Positions 52,377 to 61,260 of a stretch of 64,000 nt of DNA are shown here, piece by piece (the stretch's first letter is position 1; each line of letters opens with the position of its first letter). The translations under genes were made by a program, and so were the position numbers. The stretch covers positions 630,001 through 694,000 of the forward strand of contig NZ_OY760055.1 in assembly GCF_963662885.1 (NCBI RefSeq), given 5' to 3'. Origin of the DNA: an uncultured Pseudodesulfovibrio sp. (GTDB lineage: Bacteria; Desulfobacterota; Desulfovibrionia; Desulfovibrionales; Desulfovibrionaceae). The notes beneath the pieces were generated by a model. The model was not told where the DNA came from, searched no databases, and saw only the letters and a program-made list of their open reading frames with translations.

Positions 52377-53570
52377 ATGGGTTACTGGTTTATCATAGTC
52401 ATGACCGTCTCCACCCTCCTGGTCCTGTACCTGGGGTGGCGGCTTATCAATCCTTTGCGGGTGGGAATCAAGCGTAAGCTCACGCTCTGGTTCCTGCTGG
52501 CTCTTATCCTGTTCGGCCACCGGCTGACCTGGGTTCTGCACCGGACCAATCGCTTCGAGCTGTTGGCCTGCGATACCATCGACTGGATCGGGTTCACCTT
52601 TCTCGGCTTCATCTCAATCCTGGTGGTCTTCATGCTCGCCCGGGACATCCCCAGCCTGTTCGGGCGGATGATCGGGGGCGTGAAGCGGTTGTTCACCCGG
52701 CGCAGCAGGCTGCCGTATTTCATTGGTCCGGACAAGGCGCGCCGCCGCTTTCTTCTCAATGCCTCCAACGGGGTGATCATGGCGGCGGTTCTGCCCATGG
52801 CCGGGTTCGGCGTGTACAACGCCCGGCGCAAGCCTTCGGTGCTGACCAACGACCTGCGCCTGTCAGGCCTGCCCGACGGACTGGACGGCTTCACCATCGC
52901 GCAGATTTCCGACACCCATATCGGTCCGACCATCCGTGGCGACTGGGCGCGGCAGGTGGTCGCAGAGGTCAACAAACTCTCCCCGGACATGATCGTGCAC
53001 ACCGGCGACATGGTGGACGGGGCCGTGGACGGACTCAAGGCGGATGTCCAGCCTTTCAGCGAACTGCACGCTCCGCACGGGGTGTGGTTCTGCACCGGCA
53101 ATCACGAGTATTATTCCGGGGTCTTCGAATGGCTGGCCGAGGCGCGTCAATTGGGCATGCGTCCGCTGGTCAACGAACACGCCCTCATCGATACCGGCCG
53201 GGGCAGGATTCTGCTCGGCGGGGTCACGGACCTGCGCATGGGCGGCACGGTGCCGGGTCAGGCCTCATCTCCGGCCAAGGCCATGGCGGGTGCGCCGGAC
53301 CACGACGTATCCGTGCTTCTGGCCCACGAGCCGGACTCGGTGTACGCGGCGGCCGAGGCGGGATTCGACGTCCAGCTGTCCGGCCATACCCACGGCGGGC
53401 AGTACTTCCCGTACAACTACGTCATTCATCTTTTCCAGACCTTTGTTAAGGGACCGTATCTGCATGAGGACACCCACCTGTACGTCAACATGGGGACCGG
53501 CTACTGGGGGCCTCCCATGCGCATCGGCACCCGTCCGGAGATCACCCTGCACACCCTGCGTAAAGCCTAG
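52377..53570 (+). CDS. Membrane-anchored metallophosphoesterase (YkuE/YaeI-like)
   Basis: 397 residues. Four N-terminal membrane spans (to about residue 160) precede a calcineurin-like phosphoesterase domain with all motifs: QISDTHIG, HTGDMVDG, GNHEYY and SGHTHGGQ. Dinuclear metal enzymes of this form hydrolyse phosphodiesters, in YaeI/YkuE-like cases possibly lipid-linked or UDP-sugar substrates; the substrate here is unknown. ATG at 52377 has GAGGGA 9 bases upstream. Confidence 0.88.
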   Translation: MGYWFIIVMTVSTLLVLYLGWRLINPLRVGIKRKLTLWFLLALILFGHRLTWVLHRTNRFELLACDTIDWIGFTFLGFISILVVFMLARDIPSLFGRMIGGVKRLFTRRSRLPYFIGPDKARRRFLLNASNGVIMAAVLPMAGFGVYNARRKPSVLTNDLRLSGLPDGLDGFTIAQISDTHIGPTIRGDWARQVVAEVNKLSPDMIVHTGDMVDGAVDGLKADVQPFSELHAPHGVWFCTGNHEYYSGVFEWLAEARQLGMRPLVNEHALIDTGRGRILLGGVTDLRMGGTVPGQASSPAKAMAGAPDHDVSVLLAHEPDSVYAAAEAGFDVQLSGHTHGGQYFPYNYVIHLFQTFVKGPYLHEDTHLYVNMGTGYWGPPMRIGTRPEITLHTLRKA

Positions 53571-53617
53571 CGCGAGTCCACCCTGCGGTGGTTCTGACAA
53601 TTCGATTGGCGAAATAA

Positions 53618-53652
53618 AAAGCCGACGCCTGCGATTGCGGGCGTCGGCTTTA
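53618..53652. terminator. Bidirectional terminator between the phosphoesterase and APC permease genes
   Basis: AAAGCCGACGCC pairs with GGCGTCGGCTTT, with A-run and T-run flanks. Confidence 0.8.
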
Positions 53653-53670
53653 TGCTGTCTTGTTGAACGT

Positions 53671-55020
53671 CTAGGACTCGGTGCGCTTGCGGTTGCGGGG
53701 CTTGTTGCCGTGCATCAGCGCGACGCCCGCTCCCAGGATGATAATGGACAGGATCAGGAAGTGCAGGAACATGTCTTTCTGAATGGCTCCCCAGATGATG
53801 TAGAGGGAGCCCGCAGCAGCCAGGGCGGGGCAGGCGTAGCGGTTCAAGGTGCCGAGGTCGGTGAAGGTTTTCATCACCCATATGTAGAGGGAGATGTAAA
53901 TGACGTAGAGGAAGGCGATGGGCAGTTCCGAGATGTCCATGAAGCTGCCCCACCAGCCCGCGAAGTTGCCGTACCAGACCACGAGCCAGAAGCAGGACAG
54001 GGCGTAGCCGATCATGGCCGAGTGGGTGGTGCAGTTGTTCACCGGGTTGACGCGGCTGAAGAGCTCGGGCTTGGGGCCCAGGCCGCGCGAGGCGATGGAG
54101 AACATGCCGCGCGCCGAGCCCATGATCAGGCCGTTGAGCGTACCCAGGCAGGAGATGATCACGAAGACCGTCAGCAGGGTTCCGCCCAGGCGTCCGAAAA
54201 TGATGGAGATGACCCGCACCGGAGCCGCGTCGCCCTGGGCCAGGACCTGATCGTTGGTCAGAACTCCGGAGATGCCGATGTAGTAGAGCATGTAGATGCA
54301 GACCACGCTGATGGTGCCGACCACCAGGGCGCGGGGCAGGGTCCGCTTTGCGTCCTTGAGTTCGGCGTTGATGACCGTGGCGATGATCCAGCCCTCGTAG
54401 GCAAAGGCCGTGGACAGGGTGGCCAACGCCAGACCGCCACCTCCCTGGGACACGGTCTTGGCCGCCACCGTGAAGTTTTCGACGGTCATGCCGTTGGTCA
54501 GTCCGGCGATGGTGCCGACCACCGCGACCAGCCCCAGCGGGATGAGCTTGACCACGGTTGAGGTGACCTGCCACCGCCCGGCCAGAACCGGCGAGAAGTA
54601 GTTGAGCAGAAAGAAGGCGGTCATGTAGCCCCAGGCCAGGGGCCAAAGTGCGCCTTCAACGCCCATAAGTCCCTGGGTGTAGTTGGCTGAAACCCAGGCC
54701 AGGACCGCGACCAGGGTGGGGTAGTAGATGAAGGTCATGAACCAGGCCACCAGATACCCGGCGGTTTTGCCGTAGGCCTGTTCGAAATAGTCCACCACGC
54801 CGTTGATCTTCTGAATGCGGGTGGCGATTTTTGAGAAGACGTAGGCGGTGACGACCATGATCGCGCCGCCGATGAGCCAGGCGGTCAGCGCTGTGGGCAG
54901 GCTGCCCGCCGAGGCCTCCAGGACGTTGTCCGCCTTGAAGAATACGCCCGAGCCGATGACGATGCCCACGACCATTGCGGTCGCGGTCCAGAATCCGTAC
55001 TTTTTTTGTAGATTGTTCAT
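53671..55020 (-). CDS. APC-superfamily amino acid permease
   Basis: 449 residues with about twelve membrane spans. YGFWTATAMVVGIVIGSGVFFKADNVL at the start is the APC pattern (G-x-I-I-G-S-G-x-F) that forms the substrate site, and AFAYEGWIIATVINAELKD the middle helix. It imports an amino acid or exchanges two. ATG at 55020 was chosen because the first helix follows directly; no strong ribosome site is visible. Divergent from the GntR operon, 240 bases away. Confidence 0.85.
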   Translation of the reverse strand: MNNLQKKYGFWTATAMVVGIVIGSGVFFKADNVLEASAGSLPTALTAWLIGGAIMVVTAYVFSKIATRIQKINGVVDYFEQAYGKTAGYLVAWFMTFIYYPTLVAVLAWVSANYTQGLMGVEGALWPLAWGYMTAFFLLNYFSPVLAGRWQVTSTVVKLIPLGLVAVVGTIAGLTNGMTVENFTVAAKTVSQGGGGLALATLSTAFAYEGWIIATVINAELKDAKRTLPRALVVGTISVVCIYMLYYIGISGVLTNDQVLAQGDAAPVRVISIIFGRLGGTLLTVFVIISCLGTLNGLIMGSARGMFSIASRGLGPKPELFSRVNPVNNCTTHSAMIGYALSCFWLVVWYGNFAGWWGSFMDISELPIAFLYVIYISLYIWVMKTFTDLGTLNRYACPALAAAGSLYIIWGAIQKDMFLHFLILSIIILGAGVALMHGNKPRNRKRTES

Positions 55021-55229
55021 AATGATATAGGGTCGCCCTCTACGGGCTATATGTGGGGGTTGCAAAAGCGGCCCGTCCTTCCCAAAAAACCGCACCTCCT
55101 GCGGCGACAGGCCACGGACCCCTTAACGCCCATGGCCGATAACGTCCAGCCCTTTGAAACTCTTTTCAACCAAACCGAGTTCGGGGGCGTGTGCTGCGCT
55201 TGACTCGCTGGTTAACTTGTCTTACACCC

Positions 55230-55247
55230 AATTGGTCCAACCAATTT
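55230..55247 (+). promoter_or_regulatory. LldR/FadR-type operator before the GntR gene
   Basis: AATTGGTCCAACCAATT (from 55231) is a near-perfect palindrome matching the E. coli LldR operator form AATTGGYCCWACCAATT. It ends 14 bases before the ATG of the FadR-family regulator, the place for autoregulation of the operon. The surrounding gap from 55021 holds no gene. Confidence 0.75.
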
Positions 55248-55260
55248 GAAGAGGCGTGTA

Positions 55261-55974
55261 ATGGAAGCCAGACCTGTAAGCAGAAAATGCATATCCGAAG
55301 AGATCGTCAGCCAGATCCGGGAGATGATCGACCACGGGCGGTTGCAGCCCGGTGACCGGTTGCCTGCCGAGCGCAAGCTGGCCGAGCAGTTCGGCGTGTC
55401 CCGCACCACGGTGCGCGAAGGGATCAAGATTCTGTCCGAGTCCGGGTTTCTGACCAGCCGCCAGGGCGCGGGCACCTTTGTCAGCCGCCCGGAAGAAGGC
55501 GCCAGGGGCGGGTCGCTCATTGACGCGGTCCTGGCCGGGAATCACGACCTTCAGGACGTGTTCGAGGTACGCAAGATGCTGGAGCCCGAGATCGCGGCCC
55601 TGGCTGCGCGCAACGGTTCGCCGGACGCCAAGACCCGGCTCGAGGCCATCCTCATGGAACAGGAACAGGCCATCGACAGCGGCGAGAGCGGAGCGGGCAT
55701 CGACCAGCGATTTCACCAGGCCCTGGCCGAGGCGTCGGGCAACCCGGTGCTGCGCGAGATGGTCTCGGCTCTGCATGAAGGGTTTTCCCACAGCCGCTCC
55801 GAGGAGGTTCAGTCCCCCCAGCGGCAGAAGGCTTCCCTGGCTGCCCATCGGGCCATTGTGGAGGCTGTCAGAAACGGGCATGCCATGCAGGCCGAGCGGG
55901 CCATGCGTGAACATCTTGATGAAGTTGAAAGAATCATCTTTGATAATCAAAGAGAAGTATACTCAAGGAGATAG
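55261..55974 (+). CDS. FadR-subfamily GntR regulator (LldR/PdhR-like)
   Basis: 237 residues. N-terminal winged helix (IVSQIREMIDHGRLQPGDRLPAERKLAEQFGVSRTTVREGIKILSESG, in part) and C-terminal FCD effector domain with the metal-binding histidines in FHQALAEASGNPVL, AAHRAIVEAV and MREHLDEVE. FadR-type regulators usually bind short organic acids. Its own gene carries an LldR-like operator and it lies two bases from the hydroxy-acid dehydrogenase gene, so lactate or a similar 2-hydroxy acid is the likely effector. ATG at 55261 with AGAGG 7 bases before; a TTG at 55246 lies inside the operator. Confidence 0.9.
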   Translation: MEARPVSRKCISEEIVSQIREMIDHGRLQPGDRLPAERKLAEQFGVSRTTVREGIKILSESGFLTSRQGAGTFVSRPEEGARGGSLIDAVLAGNHDLQDVFEVRKMLEPEIAALAARNGSPDAKTRLEAILMEQEQAIDSGESGAGIDQRFHQALAEASGNPVLREMVSALHEGFSHSRSEEVQSPQRQKASLAAHRAIVEAVRNGHAMQAERAMREHLDEVERIIFDNQREVYSRR

Positions 55975-55976
55975 CG

Positions 55977-56993
55977 ATGAAGGAAATTAAAGACAAAGCG
56001 CGCGAACTGATGAAGGGCTTTTGCCGAGTCTGCAAGGTTTGCGACGGCAAGGCGTGCGCGGGCGAGGTCCCGGGCATGGGCGGACTGGGAACGGGTACGT
56101 CGTTCAAGGCCAATGTGGAAGCCCTGGAAGGTTTTCGCCTGAACATGCGTCTGCTGCATGACGCGGCCGAGCCGGACACCTCCACCTCCCTGCTGGGCAT
56201 CGACCTGTCCATGCCGGTCATGGCCGCGCCCATCGGCGGCGTGTCCTTCAACATGGGCGGCGGCGTGTCCGAAGAGGACTACATCGACGCAGTGGTCGGC
56301 GGTTGCAAGGCGGCCGGAGTCATCGGCTGTACCGGTGACGGCGTTCCTCCCTTCATTTACGAATCCGGCTTTGCGGCCATCGAGAAGAACGCGGGTCACG
56401 GCATCCCGTTCATCAAGCCCTGGGAGGGCGAAGAGCTGAACGAGAAGCTCGAAAAGGCCCGCAAGACCGGTTGTTCCGTGTTCGGCATGGACGTGGACGC
56501 GGCCGGACTTATCACCCTGCGCCAGATGGGTCGTCCGGTGGCTCCCAAGCCTGTCGGCGAACTCAAGAAGCTGATCGATCAGGTCCACGGCTGGGGCGCC
56601 AAGTTCATCGTCAAGGGCATCATGACTCCGGACGAGGCCGAGCTGGCCGTCCAGGCGGGCGCTGACGCCATCATCGTCTCCAACCACGGCGGCCGCGTGC
56701 TCGACCACACCCCGGGAACGGCCGAGGCCCTGCCCGACGTGGCCGAAAAGGTCCACGGCAAGATCACCATCCTGGTGGACGGCGGCATCCGCACTGGCGC
56801 TGACGTGCTCAAGATGCTCGCGCTCGGCGCCGACGGCGTGCTCATCGGCCGCCCGGTATCCGTGGCCGCGGTTGGCGGATTGCAGGAAGGCGTGGAAAAG
56901 TATCTGGCGACCATCAAGGCCCAGCTCTCCGGAGCCATGGTCCTGACCGGCTGCAAGGACATCGCCTCCATCGACACCAACGTCCTCTTCTAA
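55977..56993 (+). CDS. FMN-dependent alpha-hydroxy-acid dehydrogenase with four-cysteine N-terminus
   Basis: 338 residues, shorter than standard lactate oxidases. The FMN barrel is clear: MAAPIGGVSFNMGGG, CTGDGVPPF, KFIVKGIMTPDEAELAVQAG with the FMN-binding Lys, SNHGGRVLDHTPG with the catalytic His and Arg, and DGGIRTGADVLKMLALGADG with the phosphate loop. The N-terminus has CRVCKVCDGKACAGEVPGMGG (C-x2-C-x2-C-x4-C, residues 16-27), which could hold an Fe-S cluster. It should oxidise a 2-hydroxy acid such as lactate, though the substrate is not proved. Second gene of the GntR operon. Confidence 0.85.
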   Translation: MKEIKDKARELMKGFCRVCKVCDGKACAGEVPGMGGLGTGTSFKANVEALEGFRLNMRLLHDAAEPDTSTSLLGIDLSMPVMAAPIGGVSFNMGGGVSEEDYIDAVVGGCKAAGVIGCTGDGVPPFIYESGFAAIEKNAGHGIPFIKPWEGEELNEKLEKARKTGCSVFGMDVDAAGLITLRQMGRPVAPKPVGELKKLIDQVHGWGAKFIVKGIMTPDEAELAVQAGADAIIVSNHGGRVLDHTPGTAEALPDVAEKVHGKITILVDGGIRTGADVLKMLALGADGVLIGRPVSVAAVGGLQEGVEKYLATIKAQLSGAMVLTGCKDIASIDTNVLF

Positions 56994-57006
56994 GGAGCGC
57001 CGAACC

Positions 57007-57807
57007 GTGATCACCACCTATATCCTGTACGTCTGCCTCGGGGCGGTTGCCGGAATTCTCGCCGGTCTGCTCGGCATCGGCGGGGGGCTGGTCATCGTGC
57101 CCATGCTCAACTTCGCCTTCGAGTGGCAGAACTTCCCCGTGGAGCACATCCAGCACATCGCGCTGGGTACGTCCATGGCCACGATCATCTTCACGTCGTT
57201 GTCCAGCATGCGTGCCCACCACAAGCGCGGGGCCATCAACTATACCGCCTTTTGGCGGCTGACCCCCGGCATCATCGTGGGCACCTACCTGGGCTCCTGG
57301 ATCGCCTCGCTGCTGTCCACCCTGTTCCTGAAGGTCTTCTTCGGCCTGTTCCTGTACTACGTGGCCACGCAGATGCTGTTGAACATAAAGCCCAAGGCCG
57401 CTCACGAGCTGCCGGGCCAGGCAGGGACCTTTGCTGCTGGCGGCGGGATCGGCGTGTTCTCTGCCCTGGTCGGCATCGGCGGCGGCACTCTGACCGTGCC
57501 GTTCCTGTCCTGGTGCAACCTGACCATGCACACGGCCATCGCCACGGCCGCGGCTGTCGGTCTGCCCATCGCTCTGGCTGGCACCGCAGGATATGTGATC
57601 AACGGTTGGTCCGTGGCCGGTATCCCCGGTCCGCACATCGGGTACGTGTACATCCCGGCACTGCTGGGCATCATCGTTACCAGCATGCTGACCGCGCCGT
57701 ATGGCGCCAAGCTGGCTCACAGCCTGCCTGTGGCCAAGCTCAAGCGCATCTTCGCCATCCTCCTCTATCTCGTGGGGACGCGGATGCTCTGGAATGCCTT
57801 CATGTAG
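57007..57807 (+). CDS. TSUP (TauE/SafE) family membrane transporter
   Basis: 266 residues with about eight spans. The two half-repeats each carry the family glycine motif: LAGLLGIGGGLVIVPML near the start and FSALVGIGGGTLTVPFL in the middle. TSUP proteins move sulfur-containing or other small organic anions such as sulfite, sulfonates or 2-hydroxy acids. As third gene of the operon (13 bases after the dehydrogenase), it probably imports the acid or exports a product. GTG start at 57007 with AAGGAG upstream. The operon ends at a terminator. Confidence 0.85.
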   Translation: MITTYILYVCLGAVAGILAGLLGIGGGLVIVPMLNFAFEWQNFPVEHIQHIALGTSMATIIFTSLSSMRAHHKRGAINYTAFWRLTPGIIVGTYLGSWIASLLSTLFLKVFFGLFLYYVATQMLLNIKPKAAHELPGQAGTFAAGGGIGVFSALVGIGGGTLTVPFLSWCNLTMHTAIATAAAVGLPIALAGTAGYVINGWSVAGIPGPHIGYVYIPALLGIIVTSMLTAPYGAKLAHSLPVAKLKRIFAILLYLVGTRMLWNAFM

Positions 57808-57833
57808 CGTTTGCTTCGGCACTTCAAGCCAAT

Positions 57834-57867
57834 AAAAAAAGGGACTGCCTGTGCAGTCCCTTTTTTG
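57834..57867. terminator. Terminator of the GntR operon
   Basis: AAAAAAGGGACTGC pairs with GCAGTCCCTTTTTT around a four-base loop; works for both strands. Confidence 0.9.
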
Positions 57868-57894
57868 CTGTCGGCGGGAAGGGGAATTGATCGG

Positions 57895-58218
57895 CTACAG
57901 ACCGTTTTCCCGTTGGTGCGCGTCAAGAACGTTATCGACCCGGACGAGCTTTTCCTCGATCTTGCCGGGCTTGATGGTGTAGCGGGTCACAGTCCATTCG
58001 AGCTGGTCGATGAACTCCACGTGGCCGTAGCCGTTTTCGGGCAGCAGATCCCGGATGGCTTCGATGAAGTCGTCGATGAGGATATAGTGGCCCTCGTGGT
58101 CCACGCGCAGGACGTCGCCGTCGTAGGCCACCTGCTCAAATGGGCAGAGACCTTGTATTTTATCCCACATTTCCGGATTTACACGGTGAAAATCACCGTA
58201 GACGCGGACATCTTCCAT
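57895..58218 (-). CDS. Small protein of unknown function
   Basis: 107 residues, acidic and soluble: DVRVYGDFHRVNPEMWDKIQGLCPFEQVAYDGDVLRVDHEGHYILIDDFIEAIRDLL, seen here in part, suggests a compact alpha/beta fold with an internal repeat-like alternation of aromatic residues. ATG is preceded by AGGGAGAAAG. No family recognised. It converges on the TSUP gene terminator and lies 34 bases after the glycosyltransferase gene. Confidence 0.65.
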   Translation of the reverse strand: MEDVRVYGDFHRVNPEMWDKIQGLCPFEQVAYDGDVLRVDHEGHYILIDDFIEAIRDLLPENGYGHVEFIDQLEWTVTRYTIKPGKIEEKLVRVDNVLDAHQRENGL

Positions 58219-58252
58219 GGCTTTCTCCCTTGGGGAACGTGATGGGCGTGAA

Positions 58253-59941
58253 TTAGGCGTTCAAACCCAGACGGTCAACCAAAAATCGGGATTTCTGTTC
58301 GAGGTCGTGCCACAGCATAGCGCGGTTCTCCCGGCCCAGGCGGATCAGTTCCGCGTCCGTATACTTGGTGTCCAGCTTGAGCTTGTTGCCCATGACCTGG
58401 CCTATCTGCCTGGCGGTCTTGGACTTGGCCAGGGACGAGTGCTGCACGTGGCGCACGGCCAGGCCGCCGACATAGAGGGCCGGGGTGCCTGCCAGGCTCG
58501 CGCGCATATCCCGGTCCAGGTCATCGAATTGCGACGGGGTGTAGCGCAGGTCGAACGGGCCGGTGCGGTCGATGGAGCGCATGTTGACCAGATGGCAGCA
58601 GCCCGACACGGACATGCAGGGGCGGGAATAGCTGAACAGACCGGTATCGGCGGAACCCGCGCAATTGTCGTAGACCGGCACGCGGTTCGGCAGGCTGTCG
58701 GGTTCCGGCACGGGCGGGGCCACGGGGAAAAGATTGTAATCCGCCGATTGCAGGCTGTAGGGCGGAACCGCTGCGGTGATGCGGCAGCCCACTGCGCCGA
58801 TGTCGTCGCGCCCAAGTACCGGGCCGAGAAGGCGCAGGAGCCAGTCCCCGGGAAGGACGATGTCGTCGTCCAGGAAGGCGGCCCAACGGGCCTCGCGTAC
58901 CGCGGGCAGGGACAGAAGCCAGTTGCGCGCGGCAGGAGCGCCCACGTTGATCGGCAGGGTTTCGATGTGGAATCGTTCCGCGCCGAACTGTTGGGCCGCG
59001 TTGGCCAGGACGCGATCGGTATGGTCCGTGGACCCGTTGTTCAGGGCGAACACGCGAGCGCGGCCGATGTCGCTTCTCAGCAGGGAGTCCAGGGTGTCGG
59101 CCAAAAGGTCCGCCTTGTTCCAGGAATAGACCAGTACGGCGGCCTCGTCGCAGTCGTCCGGTTGGGCAACGGGAAGAGGGCGGAAAAGATCGTGCAGTTT
59201 GAGCGTCAGGTTGACATGCCAGGGGATGGACTGCCACAGCCCGGCCAGGGCTCCCTTGGCCTCTCCCGTGCGGCCCATGCGCAGCATCACCTCACTGCCT
59301 GCATAGGCTCGCCACAGCCCCCAGACGGCAGGGTCGAGGCCTTCGATCACGGGCAGCGCCTCTTCCGGTGGCAGGCATTGCAGCACCCGGTCCGCCTCGA
59401 ATCGCGCCCGGAGCGGCATGCTGGCCCCGGTCCATTTGACCATGTCCAGGGCGGCCATGGCGATTTCCGGCCTGCCCATCAGGATGAGGTCCGGCCAGAT
59501 CCGGTGCAGCCAACCCAGGCCGGTGTCGGGATTGCCCAGGACAACGGCCAGAAATCTCAGGATCAGTCCCCGGTCTTCCTGCCGTGCCAGCTCGAACCAG
59601 GCCTCCGTGGCCTCGCCCTCTTCAGGGCGTTTGAGGCTGGCGGACAGGGCCATGAGGCGGGTCAGGACGGGGTCCGCCTTGAGTCCGAGGTTCATCGCCT
59701 TGACCGCCCAGCGGGCCAGGTCCTGATTCAGTGGATAGGCCTGCATGGACCAGAGGGCCATGCCCACGGCCGCACTTCTGCAGCCCGGATTCTCTTCGCC
59801 CAGCAGGAACAGGCCGGGCAACAGTCCGGCCAGGGCCTCGGGCGTACCCATGCCCAGCTGCCAGCCGGAAAAATGGTCGGCAAAAGCGGGCTGTAGGGGG
59901 GCGCAGGTCGGCAGTGTGCGGGGGAAGGCGAATCGGTTCAT
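58253..59941 (-). CDS. Family-2 glycosyltransferase with long N-terminal helical part
   Basis: 562 residues. The C-terminal half (about 260-520) is a GT-A glycosyltransferase: VLVYSWNKADLLADTLDSLLRSD, ALNNGSTDHTDRVLAN, RWAAFLDDDIVLPGDWL with the DxD metal site, and QFDDLDRDMRASL. The N-terminal 250 residues are helical and repeat-like (PVLTRLMALSASLKRPEEGEA), as in tetratricopeptide-containing transferases. It probably adds sugars to surface polysaccharide. It ends 34 bases before the unknown 107-residue gene; both face lpxB. Confidence 0.8.
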   Translation of the reverse strand: MNRFAFPRTLPTCAPLQPAFADHFSGWQLGMGTPEALAGLLPGLFLLGEENPGCRSAAVGMALWSMQAYPLNQDLARWAVKAMNLGLKADPVLTRLMALSASLKRPEEGEATEAWFELARQEDRGLILRFLAVVLGNPDTGLGWLHRIWPDLILMGRPEIAMAALDMVKWTGASMPLRARFEADRVLQCLPPEEALPVIEGLDPAVWGLWRAYAGSEVMLRMGRTGEAKGALAGLWQSIPWHVNLTLKLHDLFRPLPVAQPDDCDEAAVLVYSWNKADLLADTLDSLLRSDIGRARVFALNNGSTDHTDRVLANAAQQFGAERFHIETLPINVGAPAARNWLLSLPAVREARWAAFLDDDIVLPGDWLLRLLGPVLGRDDIGAVGCRITAAVPPYSLQSADYNLFPVAPPVPEPDSLPNRVPVYDNCAGSADTGLFSYSRPCMSVSGCCHLVNMRSIDRTGPFDLRYTPSQFDDLDRDMRASLAGTPALYVGGLAVRHVQHSSLAKSKTARQIGQVMGNKLKLDTKYTDAELIRLGRENRAMLWHDLEQKSRFLVDRLGLNA

Positions 59942-59980
59942 GATGGTTGCCGATTAGCAGAAATTCACGTTCGGGGCCAG

Positions 59981-61129
59981 TCAGTCGGACGTGCCGGCCA
60001 GGGATTCGAGGTCGTCCAGCATGATCTTCGCGGCTCGCGCCGGAGCGCCGGGGTCGCCGACCATGGTGCGCAGGACCTTGAGACCGTCCTTGACCTCGTC
60101 ATAAGCCTGGGGATCGTCCAGCCAGGACCGGGCGGTACGGGCCAGGTTTTCGGGCGAGGCGTCCTTGCCGATGTATTCAGGATATATCTCGCGGCCCAGG
60201 ATGAGGTTGGGCAGGGAGATGAACTTCACGTTGACGAGCATGCGTCCGATCAGCTCGGACAGGGGAGAGACCTTGTAGGCCACCAGGACCGGGGTCCCGA
60301 TAAGCGCTGTCTCCAGGGTCACCGTGCCCGATGCGGCCAGGATGAATTTGCAGGTGCGGAAGGTCTGGTACCGGTCGGCCGGGGAGACGAAGGACACCGG
60401 GATGTCCGCGGGCCACAGGGAACGAAGCAGGGATTCGTCCATGCCGGGTGCCTGGACCAGGACATATTCCAGATTCGGATGGTCCACGGCCAGCATCCGG
60501 GCCGCTTCCGCGAAGACCGGGAGCAGGGAGGTGACCTCCTTGGTCCGGCTGCCGGGCAGCAGACCGATGCGGTTGTCCCTGACGGTCAGTTTGTCCAGCA
60601 GGTCCAGCGGCAGCACGTCCATGAGGGGGTTGCCCACATAGGCGACGTCCATCCCGTATTTGGCGTAGAAATCCTTTTCGAACGGCAGGATGCAGATGAC
60701 CTTGCGGACAAAGTCGCGCAGGAAGTTGGCCCGGCCAGAGCGCCAGGCCCAGATCTGCGGGCTGATGTAGTAATAGACAGGGATGCCCAGTTTTCTGGCC
60801 ATGCGCGCGATGCGGAAGTTGAACTCGGGGCAGTCCACCAGGACGATAGCCCTGGGGCGGATGGCCGCAAGCTCCTTCTTGATGATCCCGAGCAGTTTGA
60901 GGATGCGCGGCAGGCCGCCGAGAATCTCGGTGATGCCGACCAGGGAGATCTCGCGCATGGAGTGGCGCGGAACAAGCCCCTCAGCCTCCATGGCCGGTCC
61001 GCCCATGCCGGTAAAGGCGACGTCCGGGTCCAGGGACCGAAACGCCTTCATCAACTCCACGCCGTGTAAATCGCCGGAAGCCTCGCCCACGCTGAACCAG
61101 ATGGGACCGGATGGATTGCCTGTCTGCAT
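59981..61129 (-). CDS. lpxB: Lipid-A-disaccharide synthase
   Basis: 382 residues. GT19 enzyme that joins UDP-2,3-diacylglucosamine and lipid X in lipid A synthesis. Signatures: FSVGEASGDLHGVELMKAF, FTGMGGPAMEAEGL, YYYISPQIWAWRSGRA, VICILPFEKDFYAKYGMDVAYVGNPL and the GSRTKEV loop. Peripheral inner-membrane enzyme. Standard length; divergent from a Gfo/Idh/MocA gene, which in related genomes is linked to lipid A genes. Confidence 0.94.
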   Translation of the reverse strand: MQTGNPSGPIWFSVGEASGDLHGVELMKAFRSLDPDVAFTGMGGPAMEAEGLVPRHSMREISLVGITEILGGLPRILKLLGIIKKELAAIRPRAIVLVDCPEFNFRIARMARKLGIPVYYYISPQIWAWRSGRANFLRDFVRKVICILPFEKDFYAKYGMDVAYVGNPLMDVLPLDLLDKLTVRDNRIGLLPGSRTKEVTSLLPVFAEAARMLAVDHPNLEYVLVQAPGMDESLLRSLWPADIPVSFVSPADRYQTFRTCKFILAASGTVTLETALIGTPVLVAYKVSPLSELIGRMLVNVKFISLPNLILGREIYPEYIGKDASPENLARTARSWLDDPQAYDEVKDGLKVLRTMVGDPGAPARAAKIMLDDLESLAGTSD

Positions 61130-61194
61130 GCACAGTTAGTAGCCCATGTGCGCCCGGCCCGCAAGACGAACCGGGATTCACCATTCTACGGGGG

Positions 61195-61223
61195 TTGCCA
61201 TGGGGGGAATAGGGCTGTACTAG
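61195..61223 (+). promoter_or_regulatory. Possible promoter for the Gfo/Idh/MocA gene
   Basis: TTGCCA and TACTAG are separated by 17 bases; the start codon follows 37 bases later. The -10 element is weak. Confidence 0.35.
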
Positions 61224-61260
61224 ACACTCGCAACGTGAACTCTAGAACGAGGATGTATAT

